Source: Cryptomeria japonica
Lineage: Eukaryota > Streptophyta > Pinopsida > Cupressales > Cupressaceae
Assembly (NCBI RefSeq): GCF_030272615.1
Contig: NC_081408.1
Span: forward strand, 204,315,113-204,379,112
Direction: 5' to 3'
DNA length: 64,000 nucleotides
Shown in pieces: positions 32,895-44,099 of the stretch. Position 1 is the stretch's first letter; each line of letters starts with the position of its first letter. The position numbers were made by a program, and so were the translations under genes. A model generated the notes under the pieces. That model was given only the letters and a program-made list of their open reading frames with translations. It made no database searches and had not been told where the DNA came from.

Positions 32895-33430
32895 AAAGGG
32901 ACCTCATAATTACGATGTGGTGGATAATCAAAAACCATCCACCATCTATCCCAAAATTATCTAGCCATTTCTGGATGCACACACCACCTAATTGAAATTC
33001 TTTTCTAGTTAGGTTGCATTGGTTCTCTTGTTTTTGGGTTGGTAAAATATGGACATAAATGAGCTTTGGCTATTTTCAAATCAATGATTTGCCTATAAGT
33101 TAAACCATCGGCATAAAAATCACGCAACTCTTGTCGTCATCTATGAAATTGATCTAATTGAGAATCAACCGATCTAACTGACTCAACAACAGTTTGCATT
33201 GATTTTGCAAACTCTACAAGATGGGGTGGCGTGACTTGATCATTTTGGATAGTAGCCATGTTTTGTTCAATCACTTGTAGGTTTTCATTAATTCGTTCTC
33301 TTAAACAAATTTCATCCAATCTAGGGGGTGGAGGTGGAGGTGGTGGTGGTGGTGGAGGTGGAGGAGGAGGAGGAGGGGGTTGTGGTGGGGGATTTTCACC
33401 TAATAGTTCATCTATGTCAAATACATCCAT
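32895..33430 (-). CDS. Hypothetical reading frame with a polyproline tract
   Basis: The minus-strand ATG at 33430 opens MDVFDIDELLGEN, followed by a run of about 19 prolines after PPPQ, then a helical region (ICLRERINENLQVIEQNMATI) to 33137. The reading continues past a stop as QELRDFYADGLTYRQIIDLK. The proline run comes from a GGT/GGA microsatellite at 33325-33386. It converges on the transposase-like gene and could be the transposon's second gene, or simply a decayed gene fragment. No known family is recognised. Only the first 97 codons are open. Confidence 0.3.
33325..33386 (+). repeat. GGT/GGA/GGG trinucleotide microsatellite
   Basis: This is an uninterrupted run of glycine-like triplets on the plus strand (GGTGGA, GGTGGT, GGAGGA). 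It encodes polyproline on the minus strand. Confidence 0.9.
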
Positions 33431-33439
33431 GATAACAAA

Positions 33440-34865
33440 GAGCTCCTACATATATAAATATATACATGAATTATATACAGCTCTATGTCAAAGAAGAATC
33501 TATTTTACTAAATTAAAAAAAAACATTTATGAATAGTAACATTTCTATGTTGTTGAATGAGATACACATGAAATATATAATATAATATTGAACTTATAAA
33601 AATATACATGTACATACTATTGAATCTTTAAATATAAAATTTGCGCACAAACTTAATAAAAACTTTCAATGAAACATCATAAATCTATTATATATTCAAT
33701 TTAATAAATTCATTTCTTGTAAAATGCATCAACTATTAAAATCAATACAAAATATTTCATACATAAGATCAATAAAGAAGCGAGAAATATGATGATCCTC
33801 CTTCTAGTGTAAGAATATATAAGGATTGATGATAAGTGCTTAAAATAAGATATTGAAATGTAAGATCATTATGCTCTATAAACCAAGATATGATCATAAG
33901 ATCATCATGTGAGGCACAATCATATGATATTAAGATGTAAAAATGTGTGATCAAATAGTGATAATCTATTATATTCTCTATAACAATAGGCCAATGTATG
34001 AACATAAGATAATACTTTAAGAAGAAAGATTAACCAATATACAAACATAAGATAATGCTTTAATAAGATTAAAAAAACACTATATGAACATACAGGTGAA
34101 GCAAATAGTCTTGAAGATCATAAGCTAGAACAAAGATTAAAGTATAAGATATCAATCATTATGGGAAATTAGTAGTTACTAATAAAGATTAGATTTAACA
34201 TTAAAATAGGAGATAAAACACATGAAGTAATAGAATATGAAGTAAACATAAAATATTAAATCATGTGATATCTAGTGGTTTCTCTTTTATGTTATGTGTC
34301 ACATCAATGTGTACATTCACTTTGTTGGTGCATCATTATTTTCTTGCATTTACCTAACTATTGTATTGCATATTTGCACCTAGAGGATAGGATAAGATTA
34401 CTTGGGTAGATATCTACCTAGGTAGGCATCACATGTTCAACTCATACTCCCTACTTTGGTCAAGATGTGGATATATGTTACTCATCTTCTCAATTTTTTT
34501 GTAATAGTTCTCTGTAAATAGGATTTTATATATTAGAATTTTCCTAAAACATGTCTCAAAATGATTAAAAGACTTGAATCAAGGTCAAAAACTAGGAATG
34601 TGAGATACATGATATGGATAATGACAAGGATGGTTGAGAATAAAGAGAATTTCAATGGATTGTGGTATGCTCCAAGTGTAGGGTACTTTTTAAAAAAATT
34701 ATACATGATGCCAAGGTACTTATACTAGGTGTCATAAGAATGGTTTTCACCCATGAATAAAAAAATTATGTTTAATTTTCTCTCTTTTTTAATTTTTATG
34801 CAAAACCAAATCCTTTAGGTGTGGATATGTTAAATGATACACAGGATATTTATAAGTTTTTAAAA
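33440..34865. other. AT-rich, no gene seen
   Basis: This is low-complexity AT-rich DNA with many ATAAGAT and TATGATCATAAGAT-like pieces. No reading frame is supported. Confidence 0.5.
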
Positions 34866-35795
34866 ATCTAATAATAGGACCAACTATGGACCTATTATGC
34901 AATGTCATGGCATAATAGGACCTATTATGCTATCATGGCATAATAGGTCCATAATTGGTCCTATCATACTAAGTAAACATGTCAAATTAGCATAGTTTCA
35001 GTGTTAGAGATGAATTAGATGATGAAGTTGGCAATTTTCGAGAAAATCATGTCATGTTGTGGCTTAGTAGGTCCTATTATGGCATAATAGGTGGACTATT
35101 ATGTAATGTCATGGCATAATAGGACCTATTATGCCATGATGACATAATAGGTCCTATTATGCCATGACATGACATAATCGGGCCAACTATGGATCCATTA
35201 TGCAATGTCATGACATAATAGGACATATTATGCCATCATGGCATAATAGGTCCATAATTGGTCCTATCATACTAAGTAAACATGTTGAATTAGCATAGTT
35301 TCAGTGTTGGAGATGAATTAGATGATGAAGTTGGCAATTTTTGAGAAAATCATGTCATGTTGTGGCTTAATAGGTCCTATTATGGACCTGTTATGCCATG
35401 ATGGCATAATAGGTGGACTATTATGCAATGTCATGGCATAATAGAACCTATTATGCAATGTCATGGCATAATAGAACCTATTATGCCATGATGGCATAAT
35501 AGGACCTATTATGCCATGATGGCATAATAGAACCTATTATGCCATGATGGCATAATAGGTCCTATTATGCCATGACATGATATAATAGGACCAACTATGA
35601 ACCCATTATGCAATGTCATGGCATAATAGGACATATTATGCCATCATGTCATAATGTGTCCTATTATGCCATCATGGAATAATGTGTCCTATTATGCCAT
35701 GACATGATATAATGTGTCCATAACTGATCCTTTTATACCATCATATGACATAATAGGACCATAATAGGACCTTTATGCCATGACATGGCATAAAC
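34866..35795. repeat. Palindromic AT-rich array (CATAATAGG/CCTATTATG)
   Basis: I count about 13 exact CCTATTATG and about 12 exact CATAATAGG, alternating so that many pairs form palindromes such as GGCATAATAGG-A-CCTATTATGCC. Spacers are CATGATGG, CATGACATG and similar, themselves partly palindromic. A 303-bp larger unit is duplicated at about 34960 and 35263. Confidence 0.9.
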
Positions 35796-36277
35796 CTAAG
35801 CCTAAACTTTGATATCTAAAATTTGAAGAGTAATGTTAATTACTTTTAAGGTTATACTATTTTAGTGGTAACTTTTGTATTGCCTAATGAGGATTAAGAA
35901 CAATTTAGGTACATACATTAGATTTTATTTCAATTTCCTTTTCGAATGTTTTTGTTTTTATTTCCATTTCATTTTCATTTTTTTGTTTGTGTCGATTTCA
36001 TTTTGTTAATTATCTAGGTTTGGTTTTGACTTCTAAATTTGTTGATTAGGGTTTAGGGTTAACTGTTCCAAAATATTTTAGATCAAAATCAAGAATTTAC
36101 AAATATAAAAAATAATTTACTTATAGGCTACTATTAAAAAAACTTAAAATAATACAAAAAAACTAAATAATACACAAAAAAAAAAAGAAAAATAAACAAG
36201 AAAATTATGAAATGTGAAAATAGATGACTGAATGTGTACCTGGGATAGTGGTGGAGGCTTGAAATGGAAACAACAGC

Positions 36278-36562
36278 ACGGGGGCCCATTTTTGATCTCC
36301 TCTTGTCAATTCATTGTCATGGTGAAAATGAAAAATCTGCCCAAAAAAGGGTAAAAATAGAATTTAAAAATGGGCCCCCGTTTTTTAAAAATGGGCCCCC
36401 ATTTTGTTTAGAAACGGGGGCCCATTTTGTAACAAAATGGGGGCCTGTTTTATTTAGCTTCGGCCCCCCGTCACCTTTCGGCTCAGGAGGCCGAACCATT
36501 AATGGGCCCCCGTTTTTTAGAATGGGCCCCCGTTTTTTAAAAACTAGGGCCTATTTTAGAGC
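36278..36562. repeat. Right GGGCCCCCGTTT repeat block
   Basis: About seven units occur: plus orientation near 36371, 36392, 36503 and 36523, and reverse orientation near 36278, 36414 and 36438. A hairpin TTCGGC-TCAGGAG-GCCGAA is at 36477-36495. Confidence 0.85.
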
Positions 36563-39500
36563 ATGTTTTCCAATGCGCAAACTTCCATGAATTTGTGACT
36601 CATTAGCTAGGACATACCCATTAGCTCCACATAAAAAAGTACCATAGAGTCCATAAAAATCTAAAACTACTCATTGTTTTCCATATTTCATAGATAACTA
36701 ACATTAAGTATTAATATCTTTCAATCAAATCATACATGATCATTAATGTATCTATGAGCATCCACAAGATACACACAAGATAAACCAATCGTATCACTCA
36801 ATCATTTAATTCCTTTCTAATCTAGATTTACATACACATGGAATGTCCATTTACAATTATTATAACTAATACATTTCATTATGAAATCAACCTACTACAA
36901 GTCCTAGTACATATGTTCACAAGGTACTAATTACATAGCTTTCTTTACTATTACATCTTTCTCAAGATAGAAAAACACTTGATATGTATACATGAATTAT
37001 GCTCCAAAGATCAATCCATGATGAGATAATATAAATCCATATCCATGCATACAAGAATCCAACAAAGAACATACCAATGGAAGAAGGCATCAACCACTCC
37101 ACCATGTGGAACCAAATAGAAAACACTCCCCATGCTACAAGATGACATGGGGTTCCAACTCATACTCAAGACCTAGGTTGACACTTAAAAACTAGGTGAC
37201 TCAACATGACATCCACGCAACAACAACCATAACAATGAGTGACATCACAAGGATAATCATAAATTAGTAAGCTCCTAGAGGCATAATCAACAAATCAAGG
37301 CATAATGATAATAAACATGCAGGGAAAGAGTGTCATCACATGCTAGCCTCATGTGGAATCCATCTAAACCTCAGAGCCAAACAAGGTATATCTATACACT
37401 GCACAAACAGTCTTCCCAAACATAGATTTCAAAACCATCTCCTTGGAATCTGTCATCCCAAAACCATCTCCCTAGGATCATCCCAAAATTATCTCCCTAG
37501 GACTCGCCTTTGGGGCACACAACTTAAAATTATTATATTGATAAAGTGAATCCTAATTAATCAACCCACTAATCAATTTATTAAGGCTATCACTTGCAGT
37601 TACAAATGAATACTCTTCATGTGGTTCCAATAGGCCTGGACCCCCTCCTAGAGGTCCATTGCTCATGACCCTAGTCCTACACATACAAGAGCCCACTCTC
37701 CTTGACCATGGAACAAGACATTAGGGTTAAACATAAACAACATCAACATGACAATAACATCATGAAGGTTTTGTATTAAAATAATATCACAACAACAACA
37801 TCACAAACACACATCTAAAGCATAAAAATGAGCTATAAATCCACCATGCCAAAGCAAGAGCCTCCAACATCAAAAGTATTTAATAATAAGAAAGAGTAAG
37901 GCATACACCCTCTTAATCAACAACATACAAATACAATCCTAAACAGTGAGGCACATCAATCCCACTAGAGCTCATATACAATCAACGTCAACAATAAGGG
38001 AATATCCTTCTTTTTGGAGCTAATCAACATATATGTACAACCTCAACAAGAAGGCATAACCATCTTGCTAGAGCACAAATCAATAATAAAGTGAATGATG
38101 TTGAACCATAAAAATCTTAGGCGAAAATCAAGACAATCACGAAAAGCCTCTAGTACAAGCCAAAATCCAAAATGCATCTCAAACTTGCAATATGATCAAA
38201 GACCTATATACAAAGCAGTTTAGCGCATCCACTAATCAAAATAGTGGATCTACAGAACATAGTAGCACATTCACAAAACATAATAATGCATCTACTAATC
38301 ATAATGGTGTGTTGGCCTAACAAAACAACGCATCTTCATTTCAAAGTGGTGCATATGCTAGATTAAATAGCACATACAATATATATTTTATCGCATACAA
38401 AAATTTTATAGCACATATATGGCATGGAATAAGAACTCAAAAAACCAGATATAAGGACTCATAATTGACTCAGAAGATTCACTAAAGCATAAATTATGAC
38501 TCAAAACTAGTCCTGGAGAGACGCAATAATGAATATATCGCAAGGAACATGTAAAGATCTCAACATTCAACCAAAGTAAGGATATAAGATTTATTCTGAA
38601 ATGCCACAAGAACTCACAACAACACGCAACATAATAAATAAAAAGCATACAGATATTTAATTCCCCAATCATAATATATATATTTTAATATTAATGACCT
38701 TTCTTCTATTATTTTTTACTATCTCCCATAGACAATCTTTTAACAAACACGAAGAAAACAACTCTTTTATAAAATCAAAATGCAAGAATGAGAAAAGATC
38801 TCCAACGATGAAGTAGAGTGATGGTAATGAAATCATAGAAGAGCAAAAATTTAGACCAGGAAGCTCTCCAAAATCAAATCCAACCAAGAAATTCCAACTC
38901 CAAGAAATTTAAAAATCCAAAAGTTGCAGAAAAAATATCCAAAAGCATGCTTCCACAAATGCTCAAAAAGCCAATAAATAAAATCTCATTCAAAAAGTAT
39001 AGAAGAATCCAAACTAATCAAAATATTCCAATAAACTATATTCTATACCGACCCCCCTCAAAAAATCGAGGTAAGAATATACAATAATATTATTTACTTA
39101 CCTTGAAATCTCAACCAATAAAATAATAGGGTAGGTATAAACATAATATTTAATTACTCAATTAATAACAAGAGAATGTAATAATATAATAACCAATAAT
39201 AATAATAAATCAAATCTCAATAAAAGAGATCAAAGACAACATAAATAAATGCTCCAAATAAACATAAAACCATAAATAATATAAATAAATAAACAAACAA
39301 TTAAATAACAATCTCCTTGCAATCACAACTCCCAAGAGGGCCAATCATAACAAGGGGTATGTACACAAAAAATAAAAATAAAATAAATAAATAAACAATA
39401 AAAGAAGATAAATAAATAAATGTATGGACAAGCATAAATACCCATCAACTAATTAAATAGTAACTAAATAAATAATTAATTACTTAAATGTACGGATATG

Positions 39501-40204
39501 TATAAATGCTCTAGCCAATTTATAATTTAAACCCAATACTATAGATATCTCCCACATACATATAAAATATAACAAATAGATATATAATGAATAAATGAAT
39601 GTATAGATAGGAATAAATACTCAACCAATAATTTATAAATAAATAAATGATTATCAAATAATTCAAAAACTTCAATAATAAATATTCAACTAAACATTAG
39701 ATCATAAAATAATAATAATAACACAAAATAATTAGTTAAATACAAATTCATGAAATAAACACCAATAAATAATAAATCTCTAATAATAATAATTCACACA
39801 TTAATATCAAATAATAATGCCATCCATTAAATACTAAATAAACTATATAAATTGATTAATAATTATTTAATAAATAATCACAAACTCACAAGGAAACTCG
39901 ACATAGGGTTGAACAACATACCACATGACGTAGACCAATGGCTCAAGCCAAGACACTAACTGACAATGGTATCAACTTAAGCCTAAAGTATGAGAGGGAA
40001 ACACATGCCATCTCCAACAACTTGTCATTGGGAAAAGACAAGCTCAGACCTATGAGACCAGATGGAGGCGATGTCCGATACCTGCAATCTTGCATCCACC
40101 ACTAAAATGAAATATAACATATAAAATAATATATCATAAATAATTAGGAAAGTGATAGAGAATCGCAATGTCATATCATGCTCACAATGAGTGGTATGAT
40201 AAAT
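36563..40204. other. No gene; AT-rich with short repeats
   Basis: This is non-coding DNA. A three-unit repeat of CCCAAAACCATCTCCCTAGGA type lies at 37431-37502. Loose repeats of TAGCACAT/GTGCATC occur at about 38220-38420. The stretch 39040-39880 is almost pure AATAAATA-type sequence. Confidence 0.5.
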
Positions 40205-40970
40205 TGTTAGGATTACCAAAGATACTGAAAGGGGGGGGGCTGAATCAGTATCTAACTAGTGAATGGATTTTCTTAACTTATTAAATAAATTGCATGCTAA
40301 AATAGTGTACCAGTAAAGAAAAAATAATGCAGTAAATAAGATCAATAACCACAACATAGAAAGCACACCATAACACAATATTTTTAACGAGGAAACCCAG
40401 TGTGGGAAAAACCTAGGTGGGATTTGTGACCCACAATATTCGCTCATTGGCCAATAAGTGAATATTACTTACAATAGGGGCTTGCACCTGCAAGAAGGCC
40501 AACTGCATAAAGCTCATTGCTTAAATACAAAAGGGAAGTCTCCTAACTTATAAAAATGGATTATGTAAATCCAATATCATGTACTGCTTCAGTTCAACAT
40601 CTGCTATGCCAGGTTCAGTACTGGTTTAAGCTCATACAACTTCCATAAACCTTATTCCATAATATGCCTTAATATTCGCATCTGCCTATTACATTCCATA
40701 CATCCATTACATTCTTAAATGATCTACAAGATCTCATACTTATATGAGTCCTATTACAATTTTTCTTGTCGACTTTACAAAAAGATTTTATAAATAAATA
40801 CAAAATAAAATCTTGTCAGCTAGGATGCCAGTAAACATCTTTTGCCACTGTCAGTGCTAGTGCCTATGCCTATGCCAGTTCCTGTCGGTGCCATAGGATT
40901 CTAAGGTTTCCATCAATGACAATACCTACAATCACCTACAATTTCTCATTGGAGTGTGCATTTGCCAACA
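40205..40970 (-). repeat. Solo LTR of the non-autonomous copia-like family
   Basis: It matches the LTRs of copies 1 and 2 along its length (TGTTAGGATTACC... to ...TTTGCCAACA on the plus strand) but is more diverged and has small indels. No element interior is attached on either side. I see no target duplication (TAAAT versus ATCGT). Confidence 0.8.
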
Positions 40971-41499
40971 ATCGTCCCTATCGCGAAGACACTAGAAGAT
41001 AGCCACAATCATCGTAGCATCAAATCAAACATCAAAATCACAGGGTAGGGTTAGCATAATCATAATATCATCAAAATCCCATAAGCAATATAATCGATCA
41101 TGAATAATGAGCACATATAAATCATTAAATATAGATCCATCTTCATATCCAGTTCAATGATGAAATAGGGTTAGTATATAGCATGATACCATCAAATCAT
41201 CATAAAGTAGACTAAGCTAGATCAATATAATCCTTTGGAGTACAGAAAGGCAAGATGAATCATGGAAGGGCACTACACTAGGGTTTAGCCTTCTTCCCAT
41301 TAAAGTTTTTTGAAATGAATTAGGCTTCTTTTCCTTCATTGAGCATTTAATGAAATATGTCAGTTGAAAACTTATATTGTATTTTTTGAAGGGAAAATGC
41401 ATTAATTTGCGGTGGGTGGATCTCTTTTTTTCCATTGACTTTTTCTTGGTTTGTGGCCCCATCTATCGGCCCTCTTATCTATCCCACTATGGGGTGCTC
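40971..41499. other. No gene seen
   Basis: Non-coding DNA follows the solo LTR. The right flank starts ATCGTCCCT, which could be a decayed polypurine tract of the lost interior. Confidence 0.4.
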
Positions 41500-42575
41500 C
41501 TTTTCTAATTATTCGATATGTTAGAATAGTCTACTCTATTTGGAGAAGCTCTTCATCGCTTTAGCCAAGGATTTTGGAGAATGATGACACTGGTGGATAA
41601 AATAGATAAGTTATTTCTAACTAGCAAAGATGGTAGCGTTCTGTATACAAGATTTAACAATTATGAGATTTGATAGATGAAGTAAAGGAAGTCCTTTCTC
41701 TTGGTATTTTGTATCTAATGTCCTCCACAAGCTTCACTTCATTCCTTGTATTGCTATTATTTCCTCTTTCAATTCTTTTTTGTCACTGGTTCTCTCCTCT
41801 AGTTTTTAGTCATTTGCAGGTCTGGTTCGAGTACTTGCCAATGGACTCTCCCATTTTTCTAATATCATCTAAAAGGTAAATGGATTTTATTGGGAAAATC
41901 AGTGAGAAATGAATGCAATGGGTTCTAAAGCATTATCATTTTGTCATCTCTAGGGCAGTTAAATTCATTTTGGGTGATCTCTTCTTGTAGACTGATCATA
42001 AATACATAGTGAATACTGAAATTCCAGCAGTTTTTCTTGCAACCCTACTTCACTTCGGCCTTCCAAAGAGGAAAGCTGAGATCCTTTGTAGGTATTTCTT
42101 CAAACGTAATGTTGTGGGGGGTCTAGAACAAGTCCTTTGGATATAGATGATGATTTAACAATCCCTTTACAAATAGATTTCGGTGTTACTCTTAGAAATG
42201 GTAAGAATTTGCCTAGATTCACAATTTTATACATAAAGGACATGAGGGCCTTCAAATACAGCCAGTTTACTATGGAGAAGAATGATAACTTCCTTTGGGC
42301 TCTCTTCAAGTAGAACAAAATAGACAGAGATGATTGGATGGAAAATTTCCTTGAGTCTTTTGGATTTTCTTAGTTTGTCTTAGAGGAGAAAATGATGGAA
42401 TGGGTTAAAAAGCTCTGGGATATTTGGACCAATAATGGTGTTGAACTAGAACATGATGTTGAGTGCTTTCCGAAACCAAAGCAGCTTGTTTGGGGTAGAT
42501 GCATTCCAACTATCCTATCTTGGTTGGTGTTGGATCCTACTTCTATCCCAAGTTCTCCATTCTCGAATGGCTAAT
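41500..42575 (+). pseudogene. Decayed gene for an unknown protein
   Basis: Coding-like pieces follow one another across frame changes: ALHRFSQGFWRMMTLVDKID near 41550, a hydrophobic segment (LVLLLFPLSILFCHWF near 41740), YLPMDSPIFLISSKR, HFVISRAVKFILGDL, LLHFGLPKRKAEILCRYFF, PLQIDFGVTLRNGKNLPRF, FLWALF, DDWMENFLESFGFS and CFPKPKQLVWGRC. Stops and at least two frameshifts (near 41669 and in the G run at 42115-42121) break it. The composition is protein-like throughout. The hydrophobic part could be a membrane segment. It may be a retrocopy or a gene fragment carried by a transposon. No family is recognised. Confidence 0.5.
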
Positions 42576-43009
42576 CTTTGTTAGCAACTATCTTGATTTT
42601 GCTATTCCTTTTTTGATAGTTTGAACTAGTAGATCTTTAGATCTTTTAGCTATTTAACTCTCAAACTTGTGGTTCAGCCTAGATATTTTTCTAGGTATTT
42701 TGTAATAATTTTTGGTTTTGTCTTTCATACTTTGAACTATTTTCTTCCAATGTATAATCTTTTTATTATTAATATGCTTATCTACCAGCTATAGACCTTT
42801 GCTAATAAAATAAATAAATTCTTTTGGTTAGTACAACCTAGGTAAGATCTAGGAACTATTGAAAACAAAATACAAAAGTCCTATGATACCAAATAGCATC
42901 AAAGGACAAGAATCCAAGACATAGTGAGTGAAAAAATCATAAAGACCATAATAGATTAGATACAAAGGGAGAAATCCAAACACAACTATAAAGCCACAGT
43001 GCATCCAAA

Positions 43010-44060
43010 TCTGGATACCATTGTTGCCAACCTACAACTCATCCAGAGGACTCTCTTCAAGGTCCATGATAGGGGGATCATTAATGTCATCCTAAAGCAA
43101 CTTTATTAATGGGCACAGGTAATATTTCCACCATTGCTTGACTTGAATTCCATCTTCTCTATCCAATGAAACACCTAAATTGGCTAGCCAATTAATAACC
43201 CAATTACTAGGCCTTTCTATATGGGAAACCTTTTTATTCTCCAAATATTTTTTTGCCCATCATGTGCTATGAATTATACCTTCTAATCTCCATTTCTCAC
43301 ACCTCCCATCCTCTAAAGTTTTAATGGTTATATTTGAATCCCCTTCAATACAGATCTTATTCTACCCCTTTTCTCTGGCAATCATGATCCCCCATAGCAT
43401 AGCATGAAGCGTTGCTTCTTTTTTTGAGTCTAACCCAAAGTCAAGAGAAAAGGAACCAACTAGATATCCAAGATCATTCCTAAATATTCCTCCCACACCA
43501 ACCCCCCAAAGATTGCATTTGTAAGTCCATCAAAATTAAATTTTATCCATCCTATGCTATCAGGGAGACAATAAATATTTCAAGAGCCTTTGTTGATCAC
43601 ATTCTAAGGAAAACTAAGCCAACAAAACCATGCCCAACAATCCAGTATTACATCTTGTTGTCATATACCTCCCTTCTACTACTCTTCTAGATTTCCCCAA
43701 CTTTAGAAATAGTTCTTTACACCTTATCTCAAATGATCTACACTGTATTTCTCTTGTATTGAAAAATTCTCATATTTTGACTATCCAGATATTCCACACA
43801 ATGAGAGTTGGTGCAACATTCCAAATATGACTTAGGCCAAGACTCTAAATCTTAAAGTACCAACATTCTATAAGCCAAGAGATTCTATTGGGTAAAGGAC
43901 AAGATATCTTAAAATCTATTCGGTAAATTAGACCAATGCTGACTAGCAGAACTACAGTGGAGGATTGTCTTCTTCACTCTCTTGACACATCACATATTTG
44001 GAGGGCCCCACCTGACCAAGAAGCCTCAACCTATCCCAAGTGAGTTCCCTTTTTCTTCTA
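43010..44060 (-). pseudogene. LINE zinc-binding region and RNase H
   Basis: Near 44040-43970 the frame reads LRLLGQVGPSKYVMCQESEE, resembling the zinc-binding region after plant LINE reverse transcriptases. From 43590 to 43140 comes IGWIKFNFDGLTNAIFG, DSKKEATLHAMLWG, KICIEGDSNITIKTLEDGRC and HIERPSNWVINWLANLGV. This is an RNase H fold with acidic residues in NFDG, KKEA and EGDS. Such a C-terminal RNase H is characteristic of plant L1 elements. It is broken by stops and frame changes. Confidence 0.7.
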
Positions 44061-44099
44061 GTAATCCAAAGAAAATATTTTAACTTAGGAATATTGTAT

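Larger units (their letters stand above)
30915..36562. mobile_element. Candidate DNA transposon with GC-rich subterminal repeats
   Basis: Blocks rich in GGGCCCCCGTTT, in both orientations, lie at 30915-31010 and 36278-36562. Both contain ATGGGCCCCCGTTTCTAAA or its complement, so the ends are partly inverted copies. Between them are a broken transposase-like reading frame, an opposing reading frame and a palindromic array. The exact termini and target duplication are not identified, so the borders are provisional. The superfamily is not assigned. CACTA and Mutator-like elements are known to have subterminal repeat blocks, but I see no CACTA end. Confidence 0.5.

Noticed and set aside
33258-33536. 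Plus-strand frame with a glycine run
   Set aside because: It is the complement of the polyproline tract. The flanks are not protein-like, and the run comes from a microsatellite.
34866-35795. CRISPR-like array
   Set aside because: Repeats alternate in orientation, vary in length and have no unique spacers. The window is plant DNA.
36264-36590. Plus-strand frame of 108 codons across the GC-rich block
   Set aside because: It is made almost entirely of the GGGCCCCCGTTT repeats and has no coding character.
39040-39880. Origin or matrix attachment region in AATAAATA-rich DNA
   Set aside because: Composition alone does not support a function.
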